From Clostridiales bacterium (lineage in GTDB: Bacteria; Bacillota; Clostridia; TANB77; CAG-508), in contig DPDV01000003.1 of assembly GCA_003534295.1 (NCBI GenBank), forward strand, positions 1-33,581: a DNA stretch of 33,581 nucleotides. The letters are read 5' to 3'. Positions 1 through 8,860 of this stretch are shown here, piece after piece (within the stretch, counting starts at the first letter, position 1; the number at the start of each line of letters is the position of its first letter). Under the pieces are notes generated by a model. The model saw only the letters and a program-made list of their open reading frames with translations. It did no database searches and was not told the DNA's origin. The translations under genes were made by a program, and so were the position numbers.

Positions 1-26
1 TTTAATTATTTATTTAATTATTCTAA

Positions 27-63
27 AAAAAAATATAAGATACTTCGTATCTTATATTTTTTT
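27..63 (-). terminator. Hairpin terminator after tRNA-Ser(GCT)
   Basis: Left arm 27-43 (AAATATAAGATAC core) pairs perfectly with 47-63 around a 3-nt loop. A and T runs at both edges make it usable as an intrinsic terminator on either strand. It sits directly at the 3' end of the tRNA gene. Confidence 0.7.
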
Positions 64-154
64 GGCGGAGATTGAGGGATTTGAACCCTCGCGGCCCTAA
101 ACGAACCCTAACAGTTTAGCAAACTGTCCCCTTCAACCACTTGGGTAAATCTCC
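63..154 (-). tRNA. tRNA-Ser (anticodon GCT), CCA encoded
   Basis: On the minus strand the 7-bp acceptor stem GGAGATT/AATCTCC closes a class II tRNA with a long variable arm, as expected for serine. The anticodon arm is ACAGT-TTGCTAA-ACTGT, giving anticodon GCT, which reads AGC/AGU. The T arm contains GGGTTCAAATCCC and the CCA tail is encoded at 63-65. It lies 53 nt downstream of a second tRNA-Ser and is probably cotranscribed with it. Confidence 0.95.
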
Positions 155-164
155 TAATACTATT

Positions 165-203
165 ATGGAAGTTAGAAATAATTTATATTTTACTAACTTC
201 CAT
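165..203. repeat. Intergenic inverted repeat between the tRNA genes
   Basis: An 11-bp perfect inverted repeat (ATGGAAGTTAG at 165-175, its complement at 193-203) surrounds a 17-nt AT-rich loop. No U-run follows on the minus strand, so it looks more like a processing hairpin than a terminator. The left arm is followed by AAATA, so the string GTTAGAAATA recurs in the hairpin at 6373-6420. Confidence 0.5.
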
Positions 204-207
204 CTTT

Positions 208-299
<92 letters not shown>

Positions 300-331
300 A
301 TTTAGTTGCTATTTATAGCAACCTTTTATAT

Positions 332-359
332 ATTAACACAATTTATCCGTATTTGTCAA
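332..359 (-). promoter_or_regulatory. Probable promoter of the tRNA-Ser pair
   Basis: On the minus strand a perfect -35 TTGACA (354-359) is followed after 16 nt by GTTAAT (332-337; 4 of 6 matches to TATAAT). It lies between the parB stop and the tRNAs. A small hairpin (305-311 with 316-322) lies between the promoter and the first tRNA. Confidence 0.5.
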
Positions 360-367
360 TACATTTC

Positions 368-1234
368 TTACTGTTTTATTAATTCTAATAATCTTTCTAG
401 TTCTTCATTTGTTGAATATTGAATTGTAATTGTTCCACTTCTTTTTTTTGCATTTAATTTTACCTTTGTTCCAAAAAAACTTTGGAATGAATCTTCTATA
501 TCTCTGTATATTGCTTCATATTTATTATCTTTTTTACTTCTTGCTTCTCTTGTATTTTTTACTTTTCTTTCTATGTCTCTTACCGTATCTCCATTTTCAA
601 TTATTCTTAATGCTGCTTTATATTGCTTTTCTACATCATCTATTGCCATTAAAGATCTACAATGGCACTCTAACAATTTTCCTTCCTCTGCTAACTTCAT
701 TATCCTTGGATCTAAATTCAATAACCTTACAGTATTAGCTAATGCACTTCTACTAATTCCAACCATATCAGCTAGTTCTTGCTGTGTCAATTCATATTCA
801 TCTAATAATTGCTTAAATCCTCTAGCCTTTTCTATTGGATTTAAATCTTCTCTCTGAATATTTTCTATTAATGCTATTTCTCTATTTTTTCTTTCGTCAT
901 TATCTCTTACTATACATGGTATTTCCGTTAATCCCGCAATTTTTGAAGCTCTCCATCTTCTTTCTCCTGCTACTATCATATAATAGTTGTCTTTCTTGTT
1001 TACTATTATTGGTTGAATTACCCCATACCTTTTAATTGATTTTGCCAAATCCTCTAAACTTTCACTGTCAAAGTGCTTTCTTGGTTGTTCTTTATTTGGC
1101 TCTATTTCAATCACTTTAATATTTTGTACTAATTCTTCACCCTCTTTTAATATTTTTTCTTCTTCTGCCTGTGTTAATGGTTTATCACTAAACAATGCGT
1201 CTAGCCCTTTACCTAATCCTGTTTTTTTTGCCAT
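368..1234 (-). CDS. parB: Chromosome-partitioning protein ParB (Spo0J), CTP-dependent DNA clamp
   Basis: ParB loads at parS sites near the origin, spreads as a CTP-bound clamp and stimulates the ParA ATPase to segregate origins. The 288-residue length matches Spo0J. Visible parts are the N-terminal ParA-activating motif LGKGLDALF (residues 7-15), the ParB/sulfiredoxin-like CTP-binding domain with GERRWR (90-95), ENIQREDLNP (124-133), a helix-turn-helix around 149-172, and a C-terminal dimerisation segment. I chose the ATG at 1234, which has AAAGGAA at a good distance. The in-frame GTG at 1243 sits directly against that site. It lies 21 nt downstream of parA in one operon. No consensus parS was found in the window. 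Confidence 0.96.
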   Translation of the reverse strand: MAKKTGLGKGLDALFSDKPLTQAEEEKILKEGEELVQNIKVIEIEPNKEQPRKHFDSESLEDLAKSIKRYGVIQPIIVNKKDNYYMIVAGERRWRASKIAGLTEIPCIVRDNDERKNREIALIENIQREDLNPIEKARGFKQLLDEYELTQQELADMVGISRSALANTVRLLNLDPRIMKLAEEGKLLECHCRSLMAIDDVEKQYKAALRIIENGDTVRDIERKVKNTREARSKKDNKYEAIYRDIEDSFQSFFGTKVKLNAKKRSGTITIQYSTNEELERLLELIKQ

Positions 1235-1255
1235 TGTATTCACTTTCCTTTCTTT

Positions 1256-2044
1256 TTATTTTGCGTGCTTTCCTTTACTATCATTTTCGTTTGCCTTCAT
1301 CAACTCTTTAACAAATTTCTCATAACTTTTTGCTCCCTTTGACCTTGGATCATATACTGTAATAGGCATTCCATAGCTTGGTGCTTCACTTAATTTTACG
1401 TTTCTTGGAATAACTGTTTTATATACCTTGTTCTCAAAATATCTCTTAACTTCTTTAACAACTTGATTAGATAAGTTTGTCCTAATGTCAAACATAGTCA
1501 ATAAAGCGCCTTCGATTTCCAAACTTTTGTTTAGGTGTCTTTTTACTAAATCTATTGTATTCATCAGTTGTCCAAGACCTTCCAAAGCATAGTATTCACA
1601 TTGAACTGGTATTAAAACACTATCAGATGCGGTAAATGCATTTAATGTAATTAAACCTAATGAAGGAGGGCAATCAATTATTATGTAATCATAATTATTC
1701 TTTTTTGGATCTAATTTTTCTTTTAGTCTGTACTCTCTTTTCTCCATATTAACAAGTTGTACCTCTGCCCCTGCCAAATTTATATTTGAAGCACATATAT
1801 CTAGATTTTTTATTTTAGTCTTTTGAATTGCTTCATTCAATTCTATATCTTCAATTAATAAGTCATACACTGAAATTTCTACTTCTTTATCTCCACCTAC
1901 GCCACTTGTTGCGTTGCCTTGTGGGTCTGCATCTATCATTAATACTTTTTTTCCTTTTTTAGCTAAGATAGTGCTTAAATTTATTGCGGTAGTAGTCTTT
2001 CCGACTCCTCCTTTTTGATTTGCTATTGATATTACTTTTCCCAA
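1256..2044 (-). CDS. parA: Chromosome-partitioning ATPase ParA (Soj)
   Basis: Soj/ParA is a MinD-type ATPase that dimerises on ATP, binds DNA non-specifically, partners ParB in origin segregation and in Bacillus modulates DnaA. The deviant Walker A is intact (QKGGVGKTT, residues 10-18, signature Lys11 and Lys16), the switch I region reads DADPQGN (38-44) and Walker B is IIIDCPP (121-127). The best start is TTG at 2044, with GGAGG eight bases upstream, giving MGKVISIANQ as in other Soj proteins. An in-frame ATG at 2059 overlaps that ribosome site and is unlikely to be used. The protein is 262 residues. Confidence 0.96.
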   Translation of the reverse strand: MGKVISIANQKGGVGKTTTAINLSTILAKKGKKVLMIDADPQGNATSGVGGDKEVEISVYDLLIEDIELNEAIQKTKIKNLDICASNINLAGAEVQLVNMEKREYRLKEKLDPKKNNYDYIIIDCPPSLGLITLNAFTASDSVLIPVQCEYYALEGLGQLMNTIDLVKRHLNKSLEIEGALLTMFDIRTNLSNQVVKEVKRYFENKVYKTVIPRNVKLSEAPSYGMPITVYDPRSKGAKSYEKFVKELMKANENDSKGKHAK

Positions 2045-2073
2045 ATTGATTGCCTCCATTTATAAAAAATTTA

Positions 2074-2107
2074 ACATATTAATAATATAAAAATATTATT
2101 AATATGT
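2074..2107. terminator. A+T-rich 15-bp perfect hairpin between rsmG and parA
   Basis: The arms at 2074-2088 and 2093-2107 are perfectly complementary around an AAAA loop, with only one G-C pair. On the minus strand a weak T-rich stretch follows. It could terminate or attenuate readthrough from rsmG into parA, or act as an operator. The sequence does not decide between these. Confidence 0.45.
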
Positions 2108-2156
2108 CAATGAAATTTTTTAAAATATTTTATTTTTTTTGTATCTTCTACATATT

Positions 2157-2873
2157 CTAAGCAATCGGCTCCTTTGCAGGTGTACCAGGCTTTCTAGGGT
2201 ATTGCTTTGGTGTTTCCCTTACTTTTTTTATTAATATAATATTTCTAGAAATATCTGTACTAGGAAGTACCATTTTATCTACTTTTATTATTTCACCACC
2301 TAAAATATTTAGAGCTTTCTTTGATTGTTCTATTTCCTCATCTATGTTAGAACCTTTCATACAAATACATTTTCCGCCAACTTTTACTAATGGCATCATA
2401 TATTCTAATAAGATATTTAATTTTGCTACCGCTCTTGAGGTGACTACATTGTAATGCTCTCTATGATTACAGTTTTTTCCTATTTCTTCAACTCTGCCAT
2501 GTATCGCCTCTACATTATTAAGTTTAAGAGCATCTTTAACCTTTAATAAGAAATTTATTCTCTTGTTTAATGAATCTACTAGTGTTATTTTATTCTCCAT
2601 TTTTGTTATTGCAAGTGGTATACCTGGAAATCCAGCACCTGTTCCAATATCAATTATTGTTTCTCCTTCTTCAATATATTTATTTATTGTTAAACTATCT
2701 ATAAAATGTTTTAATATTACTTCATTTTCTTCTGTTATTGCGGTTAAATTAATTTTTTCATTCCATTCTAATAGTAATTTCATATATTGATAGAATTGTT
2801 TGCACATTTGTTCATCTATTTCAACATCAATTTTCCTTGATAATTCTATAATTGTTTTATTAAAGTTTTCCAT
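2157..2873 (-). CDS. rsmG: 16S rRNA (guanine-N7)-methyltransferase RsmG (GidB)
   Basis: RsmG methylates the N7 of a guanosine in the 530 loop of 16S rRNA using S-adenosylmethionine; its loss gives low-level streptomycin resistance in many bacteria. The 238-residue protein has LLEWNEKINLTAIT (34-47), the SAM-binding glycine motif DIGTGAGFPGIP (75-86) and the typical C-terminal tail with YPRKPGTP. It starts 2 nt after the mnmG stop with AAAGGA upstream, so mnmG-rsmG are one transcription unit. Confidence 0.95.
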   Translation of the reverse strand: MENFNKTIIELSRKIDVEIDEQMCKQFYQYMKLLLEWNEKINLTAITEENEVILKHFIDSLTINKYIEEGETIIDIGTGAGFPGIPLAITKMENKITLVDSLNKRINFLLKVKDALKLNNVEAIHGRVEEIGKNCNHREHYNVVTSRAVAKLNILLEYMMPLVKVGGKCICMKGSNIDEEIEQSKKALNILGGEIIKVDKMVLPSTDISRNIILIKKVRETPKQYPRKPGTPAKEPIA

Positions 2874-2875
2874 TC

Positions 2876-4756
2876 TTAAATTTTTCCTTTCATTTGCTCT
2901 AAATATACTAATAATACTGATATATCAGCTGGTGAAACACCTGATATTCTGCTTGCTTGTCCTACTGATATAGGTTTTACTTTGTCTAATTTTTGTCTAG
3001 CCTCTAATCGTAATCCTTTTATTTCATCATATCTTATTTTTTCTGGTATTACTTTATTTTCTAATTTTTTAAATTTTTCTACTTGCTCTTCTTGTAACTT
3101 TATATATCCTTCATATTTTATTTGTATTTCTACCTCTTCTATTACTTCGTTTGGTAAATCTTCTCTTTCTATATCTATTGGTTGCAATATTTCATATGTA
3201 ATTTCTGTTCTTTTTAGCAAATCAGCTAATTTTACACCTGTATCTATTGAAGAAGAATTAAATTTTCTTAATAATTGATTTACTTCATCAGTTGGCTTTA
3301 TTGTTGTTTTTTTCAATCTATTTATCTCTTCTTCTATCATCTCTTTTTTATTTTTGAATTCATTATATCTTTTTTCACTTATTAAGCCTACCCTATATCC
3401 TATTGGTGTCAATCTTAAATCCGCATTGTCCTGCCTTAGTAGTAATCTATATTCTGCCCTTGAGGTCATCATTCTATACGGCTCGTTTGTCCCTTTGGTA
3501 ACTATATCATCAATCAAAACACCTATATATCCATCTGATCTTTTTAAAATTAATGGAGTTTCCTTTTTTATTTTCAAACCTGCATTAATTCCTGCCACTA
3601 AGCCCTGAACAGCTGCTTCTTCATATCCAGATGTTCCATTTATTTGTCCTGCAAAAAACATTCCTTCTATTTTTTTATGCTCTAATGATAGCTTAAGTTC
3701 CATAGGATTTATACAATCATATTCTATAGCATATGCCGGTCTTGTAAATTCCACATTTTCTAAGCCAGCTATTGTTCTATACATCTCTATTTGCACGTCT
3801 TCCGGAAGTGATGAGCTCATTCCTTGCACATACATTTCTTCTGTATTTTCTCCCATAGGTTCTATAAATATTTGGTGTCTCTCTTTATCAGCAAATCTTA
3901 CTACTTTATCTTCTATAGATGGACAATATCTTGGTCCTGTAGCATCTATTTTACCAGAATATAATGGTGAACGATATAAATTTTTCCTTATAACTTCATG
4001 AGTTTTTTCATTTGTATATGTTAAGTAACATGGCAACTGTTTTGTATCCTTGTCAATTTTGTCCTCTAGTGAAAAAGCTTCTGGATTAATATCTCCTTCT
4101 TGTATTTCCATTTTAGAAAAATCTACGCTTTTTCTATTAATTCTTGCAGGAGTCCCAGTTTTAAATCTAAATATTTCTATATTTAATCTTTTTAATACAT
4201 CCGCAAGTTTAATAGATGGAAATACTCCATCTGGTCCACTATCATAATTGGTTTCACCTATATGTATTTTTCCCCTTAAATATGTTCCTGTCGCAATTAT
4301 TACACATTCAACATTATAAATTGCGCCTACATTTGTCTCTATACTTTTTACCTTATCATTTTCTACACATATATCCACAATTTCTGCTTGTTTAAGAAAT
4401 AGATTCTCTTGTTTTTCCAATGTATGTTTCATTTCTGCTTGATATTTTTTTCTGTCCGCCTGTGCCCTTAAAGAATACACAGCTGGTCCTTTTGATGTAT
4501 TTAACATTCTTATTTGTGTAAAAGATTTGTCTATATTCTTGCCCATCTCTCCCCCTAGGCAGTCTAATTCTCTAACCAGATGACCTTTTGAACTTCCTCC
4601 TATGTGTGGATTACATGGCATATTTGCAACTGCTTCTAATGTAGTAGAAAATAGTAAAGTTTTTAAACCCATTCTTGCAGTAGCAAGTGCTGCTTCACAT
4701 CCAGCATGGCCTGCGCCAATAACTGCTATATCATATTTTCCTGCATCATATTTCAT
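2876..4756 (-). CDS. mnmG: tRNA uridine-5-carboxymethylaminomethyl modification enzyme MnmG (GidA)
   Basis: MnmG is the FAD-dependent partner of MnmE; together they place the (carboxymethyl)aminomethyl group on wobble U34 of certain tRNAs. The 626 residues match the family's length. The Rossmann motif is GAGHAGCEAA (14-23), the conserved NPHIGGSSKGHLVRE block is near residues 49-63, and the C-terminal MnmE-binding helical domain ends with the SRISGVSPADI region. GGAG lies nine bases before the ATG. It is followed almost at once by rsmG and preceded by mnmE 223 nt upstream, which fits the functional pairing. Confidence 0.97.
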   Translation of the reverse strand: MKYDAGKYDIAVIGAGHAGCEAALATARMGLKTLLFSTTLEAVANMPCNPHIGGSSKGHLVRELDCLGGEMGKNIDKSFTQIRMLNTSKGPAVYSLRAQADRKKYQAEMKHTLEKQENLFLKQAEIVDICVENDKVKSIETNVGAIYNVECVIIATGTYLRGKIHIGETNYDSGPDGVFPSIKLADVLKRLNIEIFRFKTGTPARINRKSVDFSKMEIQEGDINPEAFSLEDKIDKDTKQLPCYLTYTNEKTHEVIRKNLYRSPLYSGKIDATGPRYCPSIEDKVVRFADKERHQIFIEPMGENTEEMYVQGMSSSLPEDVQIEMYRTIAGLENVEFTRPAYAIEYDCINPMELKLSLEHKKIEGMFFAGQINGTSGYEEAAVQGLVAGINAGLKIKKETPLILKRSDGYIGVLIDDIVTKGTNEPYRMMTSRAEYRLLLRQDNADLRLTPIGYRVGLISEKRYNEFKNKKEMIEEEINRLKKTTIKPTDEVNQLLRKFNSSSIDTGVKLADLLKRTEITYEILQPIDIEREDLPNEVIEEVEIQIKYEGYIKLQEEQVEKFKKLENKVIPEKIRYDEIKGLRLEARQKLDKVKPISVGQASRISGVSPADISVLLVYLEQMKGKI

Positions 4757-4979
4757 ATATACATTCTCCTTTTTTCATTAAACCCATTATTTAAGCCGTT
4801 TTCCATGAAACAGAAACACGGTTTTGTCCAAACACTATTTTTATCAATATTTATATTTTTTATTATTTAGTCCATTATATTTAAAAACGTTTTGTCTTTT
4901 TGTCAAATAATGCCACTTTTGTTTTCAACATTTTCCTTTGTATCCCTACTCTTGCAAGGCTTTACCTATAGGTTAAATT

Positions 4980-6356
4980 TTATTTTCCAAGACAAAATTT
5001 AGAAAAAATTTCGTTTATAATATCTTCTGACACATTATCGCCTGTTATCTTACTTAAATCTTCTAATATTTGCTTTATATATATTGCAATAATATCTATT
5101 GGCATATTTTCATCAACTGTTTTTATAGCGTTAATAACATTTTTTATTGCCATACTTATCTGATTCTTGTGCCTAATGTTTGTTATAACCGTTTCTTCTC
5201 CTTTTTCTATCTCCTCAAAATCAAACATTTCTGTTATCGCATCATATAGTTCATTTAAGCCATTTTTTGTTTTAGTAGATATCTTTATTGTCTTTTTATT
5301 TAAACTGGCTATTTTTTTATTCTCGTCGTTCATCTTATCTTCCTTATCTATTTTGTTTAATAAGATAATGGCATTTTTATTTTTTATTAATTCCAATATT
5401 TTTTCATCATCTTCTTCTAAATTATTTGAATTATCAAAAATTGCAATTATTAAGTCAGATTCATCAATTAAATTTATAGCTTTTTCTACTCCAATTTTTT
5501 CTATTTTATCACTTGTATTTCTTATTCCAGCTGTATCCACAATTTTTATAGGAATTCCATTTATAGAAATATACTCTTCTATTGTATCTCTTGTTGTACC
5601 TTCTATTTCACTAACAATAGCTCTGTCTTCCTTTAACAGTAAATTCAAAAGCGACGACTTACCTGTATTAGGTTTTCCAATTATAACTGTTTTTACTCCA
5701 TCTCTTAATATTTTACCATTATCAAAACTTTTTTCTAAATGTTCTAATTCTTCTTTTACAGATTTTAATTTTTTTTCAACACTCTTCTGTGTAACATTTT
5801 CTATATCATACTCTGGGTAATCTATTGTTGCTTCTATGTCTGCCATTATGTCTAATAGTTGTTTTTTTATCAGATTTATTTCCTTTGAAAGTCCTCCCTT
5901 AAGTTGATTTATAGAAGCCTTTGCTTCTCTACTTGTTTTAGAATTAATCAAATCCATGACAGATTCTGCTTGCGCTAAATCCATTCTTCCATTTAAGAAA
6001 GCTCTTTTTGTAAATTCTCCTGGTTCAGCCAATATAGCCCCATTTTTTATACATAATTCTAAAATTTCTTTTTCTACAACGATTCCCCCGTGAGAATTAA
6101 TTTCGCACATATCCTCTGTTGTATAGCTTTTTGGACTTTTAAAGTATGAAACTAAAACCTCATCTATTTTTTCATTAGTTTCTTTATTTACTATGTATCC
6201 ATATTTAATAGAATAACCTTTTATTTTATCTATATTTTCTTTTTTAGCAGGTTCAAATATTTTGTCTAAAATATCAAAACATTCTTTTCCGCTCATTCTT
6301 ATTATACCTATTCCTCCTGCTCCCATCGCAGTTGATATAGCAGCAATTGTATTCAT
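4980..6356 (-). CDS. mnmE: tRNA modification GTPase MnmE (TrmE)
   Basis: MnmE is the dimeric, potassium-dependent GTPase of the MnmEG tRNA-U34 modification complex. At 458 residues it has the usual three parts: an N-terminal tetrahydrofolate-binding domain (about 1-120), a helical domain, and an inserted Ras-like G domain with P-loop GKPNTGKSS (227-235), DTAGIR (274-279) and NKID (334-337). The C-terminus is FCLGK (454-458), with the catalytic cysteine of the CxGK motif. AGGAGG lies six bases upstream of the ATG. The leader carries an 11-bp inverted repeat at 6373-6420. Confidence 0.97.
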   Translation of the reverse strand: MNTIAAISTAMGAGGIGIIRMSGKECFDILDKIFEPAKKENIDKIKGYSIKYGYIVNKETNEKIDEVLVSYFKSPKSYTTEDMCEINSHGGIVVEKEILELCIKNGAILAEPGEFTKRAFLNGRMDLAQAESVMDLINSKTSREAKASINQLKGGLSKEINLIKKQLLDIMADIEATIDYPEYDIENVTQKSVEKKLKSVKEELEHLEKSFDNGKILRDGVKTVIIGKPNTGKSSLLNLLLKEDRAIVSEIEGTTRDTIEEYISINGIPIKIVDTAGIRNTSDKIEKIGVEKAINLIDESDLIIAIFDNSNNLEEDDEKILELIKNKNAIILLNKIDKEDKMNDENKKIASLNKKTIKISTKTKNGLNELYDAITEMFDFEEIEKGEETVITNIRHKNQISMAIKNVINAIKTVDENMPIDIIAIYIKQILEDLSKITGDNVSEDIINEIFSKFCLGK

Positions 6357-6372
6357 TATTATCCTCCTAAAA

Positions 6373-6420
6373 AAGTCAAAGTTAGAAATAGTGTTAAAAC
6401 TAAAATCTGAACTTTGACTT
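6373..6420. repeat. Inverted repeat in the jag-mnmE gap
   Basis: The arms AAGTCAAAGTT (6373-6383) and its exact complement (6410-6420) enclose a 26-nt loop beginning AGAAATA. The element sits between the jag stop and the mnmE ribosome site. It lacks a clear U-run and resembles the tRNA-spacer hairpin at 165-203 in the sequence right after its left arm. Confidence 0.45.
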
Positions 6421-6430
6421 CTGATTTTTA

Positions 6431-7114
6431 TTATTTATTTTTTGATATAACTATTTTTCTATAAGGTTCTTCTCCCTTACTAAATGTTTTTACTTTCTCA
6501 TTATTTTGTAATCTAGTATGTATTATTTTTCTCTCATATGCTGGCATTGGTTCTAGCATTATAGTTTTTCCTGTTTTTATTACAGTTTTTGAAATTTTGT
6601 CTGCTAAATCCTCTAAAACCTTTTTTCTTTTTTCTCTATAACCTGCAATATCTAATATTATTCTTACCTTCCCCATTACATTTTTATTAGCAATTGTAGA
6701 CATTACTATCTGTATTGAATTTAAGGTTTCTCCTCTATAGCCTATTAGCTTACTTGAATCATTTCCCTTTAATTCAACATTTATGTCATTTCCATTTACC
6801 TTTATATCATAATCAAAATCTTCAAACTTTGTAGAGAATTCATCTAAAAAAACTGTTAAATTCTTTTTTGCTATTTCTATTTGCTCTGGAGTAATTTGAT
6901 TAACATGTTCTTGCATTGGAGCATAATGTTCTTTTACATCTTTTAATGTTAGCTCCACTTTTACCACTCTTGGTGCTAAAATACTAAAGAAGCTTCTTTT
7001 TTCTGCATTTTCTAATACCTTTATGTTTACTTTATCCTTTGATACATTTAGTTGTTTTAATCCATTTTCTATTGCTTCTGCTGTAGTTTTTCCCTCTGCT
7101 ATTACGCTATTCAT
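6431..7114 (-). CDS. jag: Jag/KhpB RNA-binding protein (Jag-N, KH, R3H domains)
   Basis: Jag (KhpB/EloR) is an RNA-binding protein that, with KhpA, affects cell elongation and division in Gram-positive bacteria. Seen here are a Jag_N domain (about 1-55, ending in SFFSILAPR), a KH domain with LIGYRGETL (123-131) and a C-terminal R3H domain (AYERKIIHT, 192-200). I chose the ATG at 7114, nine bases after GGAGG; a TTG at 7120 is too close to it. The start overlaps the yidC stop by 8 nt, so translation is coupled to the membrane insertase. Length is 227 residues. Confidence 0.94.
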   Translation of the reverse strand: MNSVIAEGKTTAEAIENGLKQLNVSKDKVNIKVLENAEKRSFFSILAPRVVKVELTLKDVKEHYAPMQEHVNQITPEQIEIAKKNLTVFLDEFSTKFEDFDYDIKVNGNDINVELKGNDSSKLIGYRGETLNSIQIVMSTIANKNVMGKVRIILDIAGYREKRKKVLEDLADKISKTVIKTGKTIMLEPMPAYERKIIHTRLQNNEKVKTFSKGEEPYRKIVISKNK

Positions 7115-7982
7115 TTTCAATTTCCTCCTTTTGATTTATAAATTTATCTATAATTAATCTTTCAATTATCATTAATACATTACTTATAAACCAATATAAC
7201 GCTAATCCTAAAGGAGCTATAATTGCTATTAATACAGACATTATTGGCATCATATATGACATATTATTATTCATTTGTTGCATCATTTCCATTTCGTCTG
7301 GTTGTTTTTCCTCTTTTATGTTATCTTTATCGTTTGCTTCACATAACAATTTTTTCTCTTTTTTTGTACTATTTTTATTACTCATCTTTGTTGTTAATTT
7401 TATTGAAATTATAGAAGAAATAACATACAGTATTGGAATTATATATACCTTATAATCATCCAAGCTTTGTGTTGGTACTTTACTTAAATCTAATCCTAAG
7501 AATTCCATATTTATATATACTTCTGGATCTTCTGCCGCTTTTTTATTTATTATTGCTATTTCTGTATATGAAGAATTCGTTCCATCTTCTTTTAGCTCTT
7601 GAGCATATTTTTCTATTATTTCTGGATTAATTTTTTTCATATATGTTAGAGGCTTACTTACAAGCCAAAATACAGATAATATTATTACTATTTGTAAAAT
7701 CCCACTAAGGCAACCACTAAATGGCCCCATTTTTTCTCTTTTATATAACTCTATTGTCTCTTGATTTAATCTTTCCGGATTTGACCTATATTTTTCCTGT
7801 ATTTCTTTCATTTCTTTTTGCAGTTTAGCATTTTTCTTTAATGCTTTTTGCTGTTTTATTGTTATTGGTATTAAAATTATTCTAAGTAATACAGAAAAGA
7901 CAATTATTGCAATTCCATAATTATTAAATATTCCATACAAAAAATTTAACACGTAGCCAAATATTTCCGAAATAAAACCCAT
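7107..7982 (-). CDS. yidC: Membrane protein insertase YidC/OxaA/SpoIIIJ
   Basis: YidC inserts membrane proteins alone or with Sec. The product has a first membrane helix followed by the conserved groove arginine (Arg34 in SVLLRIILIPI), a cytoplasmic helical hairpin rich in Lys/Glu (about 44-85), and four further hydrophobic segments including the C-terminal PLGLALYWFISN helix. No lipobox cysteine is visible at the N-terminus, unlike many Bacillus homologues. The ATG at 7982 is preferred because AAGGAAGGA lies 12-13 nt upstream; ATGs at 7994 and 8009 are further upstream in frame. It lies in the classical rpmH-rnpA-yidD-yidC-jag series. Confidence 0.93.
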   Translation of the reverse strand: MGFISEIFGYVLNFLYGIFNNYGIAIIVFSVLLRIILIPITIKQQKALKKNAKLQKEMKEIQEKYRSNPERLNQETIELYKREKMGPFSGCLSGILQIVIILSVFWLVSKPLTYMKKINPEIIEKYAQELKEDGTNSSYTEIAIINKKAAEDPEVYINMEFLGLDLSKVPTQSLDDYKVYIIPILYVISSIISIKLTTKMSNKNSTKKEKKLLCEANDKDNIKEEKQPDEMEMMQQMNNNMSYMMPIMSVLIAIIAPLGLALYWFISNVLMIIERLIIDKFINQKEEIENE

Positions 7983-8037
7983 ATTTACTATCATTCCTTC
8001 CTTAGGCATGAATTTTTTTAATATATTTAATCTTTTA

Positions 8038-8256
8038 CTACTTTAAAGGGTCATATCCACCTTTTGAAAATGGATTACACTTTAAAATTCTGATTATTCC
8101 TAAACAAACTCCTCTAATTGAGCCATACTTTTCTATTGCTTGTTTTGTATATTCTGAGCAAGATGGATAATACTTACACTTAATTCCTGTAGAACTGATT
8201 AATGGTGATAGCCTTTTTTGATAAAATAAAATCATCTTTATAAATATAGCTTTCAT
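8038..8256 (-). CDS. yidD: Membrane protein insertion efficiency factor YidD
   Basis: This 72-residue protein has the family hallmarks: an amphipathic N-terminus, QKRLSP, the cysteine-containing YYPSCSEYT block and the terminal GGYDPLK. YidD assists YidC-dependent membrane insertion. Its ATG overlaps the rnpA stop by 4 nt (ATGA), and yidC follows within about 55 nt, a typical gene order. Confidence 0.94.
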   Translation of the reverse strand: MKAIFIKMILFYQKRLSPLISSTGIKCKYYPSCSEYTKQAIEKYGSIRGVCLGIIRILKCNPFSKGGYDPLK

Positions 8257-8594
8257 TCCATTATTCCTGCCTTGCTAAAAATATTTTCCATATCTTTTTT
8301 TATAGTGTGAAAGTTCAATTTATCTATTTCAGTGTTTTTATTCCATAGAAATACTATATTATTTCCTTTTTTTATCTTATCTTCAATTAGTCTATAATTT
8401 TCTTTTATTTTCCTCTTTATGTTATTTCTTTTAACTGCGTTACATAATTTAGAACTAATTGCAATTCCTATTAAATTTTCATTGAGTTTGTTCTTAGAAA
8501 TATAAATAAGAATTTGTTTTCCCGCGTACATCTTTCCTTTTGTTAACACATTTTTAAACTCATAATTTTTTCTTAATGTTTTCTTTTTTTTCAT
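8253..8594 (-). CDS. rnpA: Ribonuclease P protein component RnpA
   Basis: RnpA is the basic protein subunit of RNase P, which trims the 5' ends of tRNA precursors. The 113-residue product is very lysine-rich and carries the conserved RNNIKRKIKENYR signature (about residues 55-67), which contacts the RNA subunit. The ATG at 8594 gives the usual N-terminus with LRKNYEFK; a TTG at 8606 is also in frame. Its ribosome site (GAGTG) is weak. It is separated from rpmH by a terminator-like hairpin, as often seen, which would lower rnpA expression relative to rpmH. Confidence 0.92.
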   Translation of the reverse strand: MKKKKTLRKNYEFKNVLTKGKMYAGKQILIYISKNKLNENLIGIAISSKLCNAVKRNNIKRKIKENYRLIEDKIKKGNNIVFLWNKNTEIDKLNFHTIKKDMENIFSKAGIME

Positions 8595-8626
8595 AAAATC
8601 ACTCAAATTCTATATTTTCTATTTCA

Positions 8627-8652
8627 AAAAGGTCACATTCACGTGACCTTTT
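8627..8652 (-). terminator. Terminator/attenuator between rpmH and rnpA
   Basis: A 10-bp perfect stem AAAAGGTCAC/GTGACCTTTT with a 6-nt loop, followed on the minus strand by a T-run, lies 4 nt after the rpmH stop. It probably limits readthrough into rnpA. The CACGTG inside it is part of the stem and does not match parS in its flanks. Confidence 0.8.
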
Positions 8653-8655
8653 CTC

Positions 8656-8790
8656 TTACGCACTTATTTTTTTTCTTCCTTTTGCACGTCTTGCCTTTAA
8701 TATTTTTCTTCCTGATGCTGTTTTCATTCTTTTCATAAAACCATGTTCTTTTTGTTCTTGTCTTTTTTTAGGTTGATATGTTCTTTTCAT
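8656..8790 (-). CDS. rpmH: 50S ribosomal protein L34
   Basis: This short gene encodes 44 residues beginning MKRTYQPKK and containing GFMKRMKTASGRKIL, the nearly invariant L34 core. Over a third of the residues are Lys or Arg. AGGAGG lies seven bases upstream of the ATG. It is the first gene of the leftward operon and is divergent from dnaA, its classical position beside a bacterial origin. Confidence 0.97.
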   Translation of the reverse strand: MKRTYQPKKRQEQKEHGFMKRMKTASGRKILKARRAKGRKKISA

Positions 8791-8860
8791 TTTTGCACCT
8801 CCTGCATATTATTTCTCTATCGTAATAGATATATTTAACTTTATTTTCACAAGTAGTATA

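Noticed and set aside
5167..5820. 217-codon open frame on the plus strand
   Set aside because: It lies fully antisense to mnmE, has a hydrophobic composition expected from reverse-strand reading of an AT-rich gene, and has no ribosome site.
8627..8652. CACGTG-containing palindrome as a parS site
   Set aside because: Only the central six bases and a few flanking bases fit parS; the structure is better explained as the rpmH terminator.
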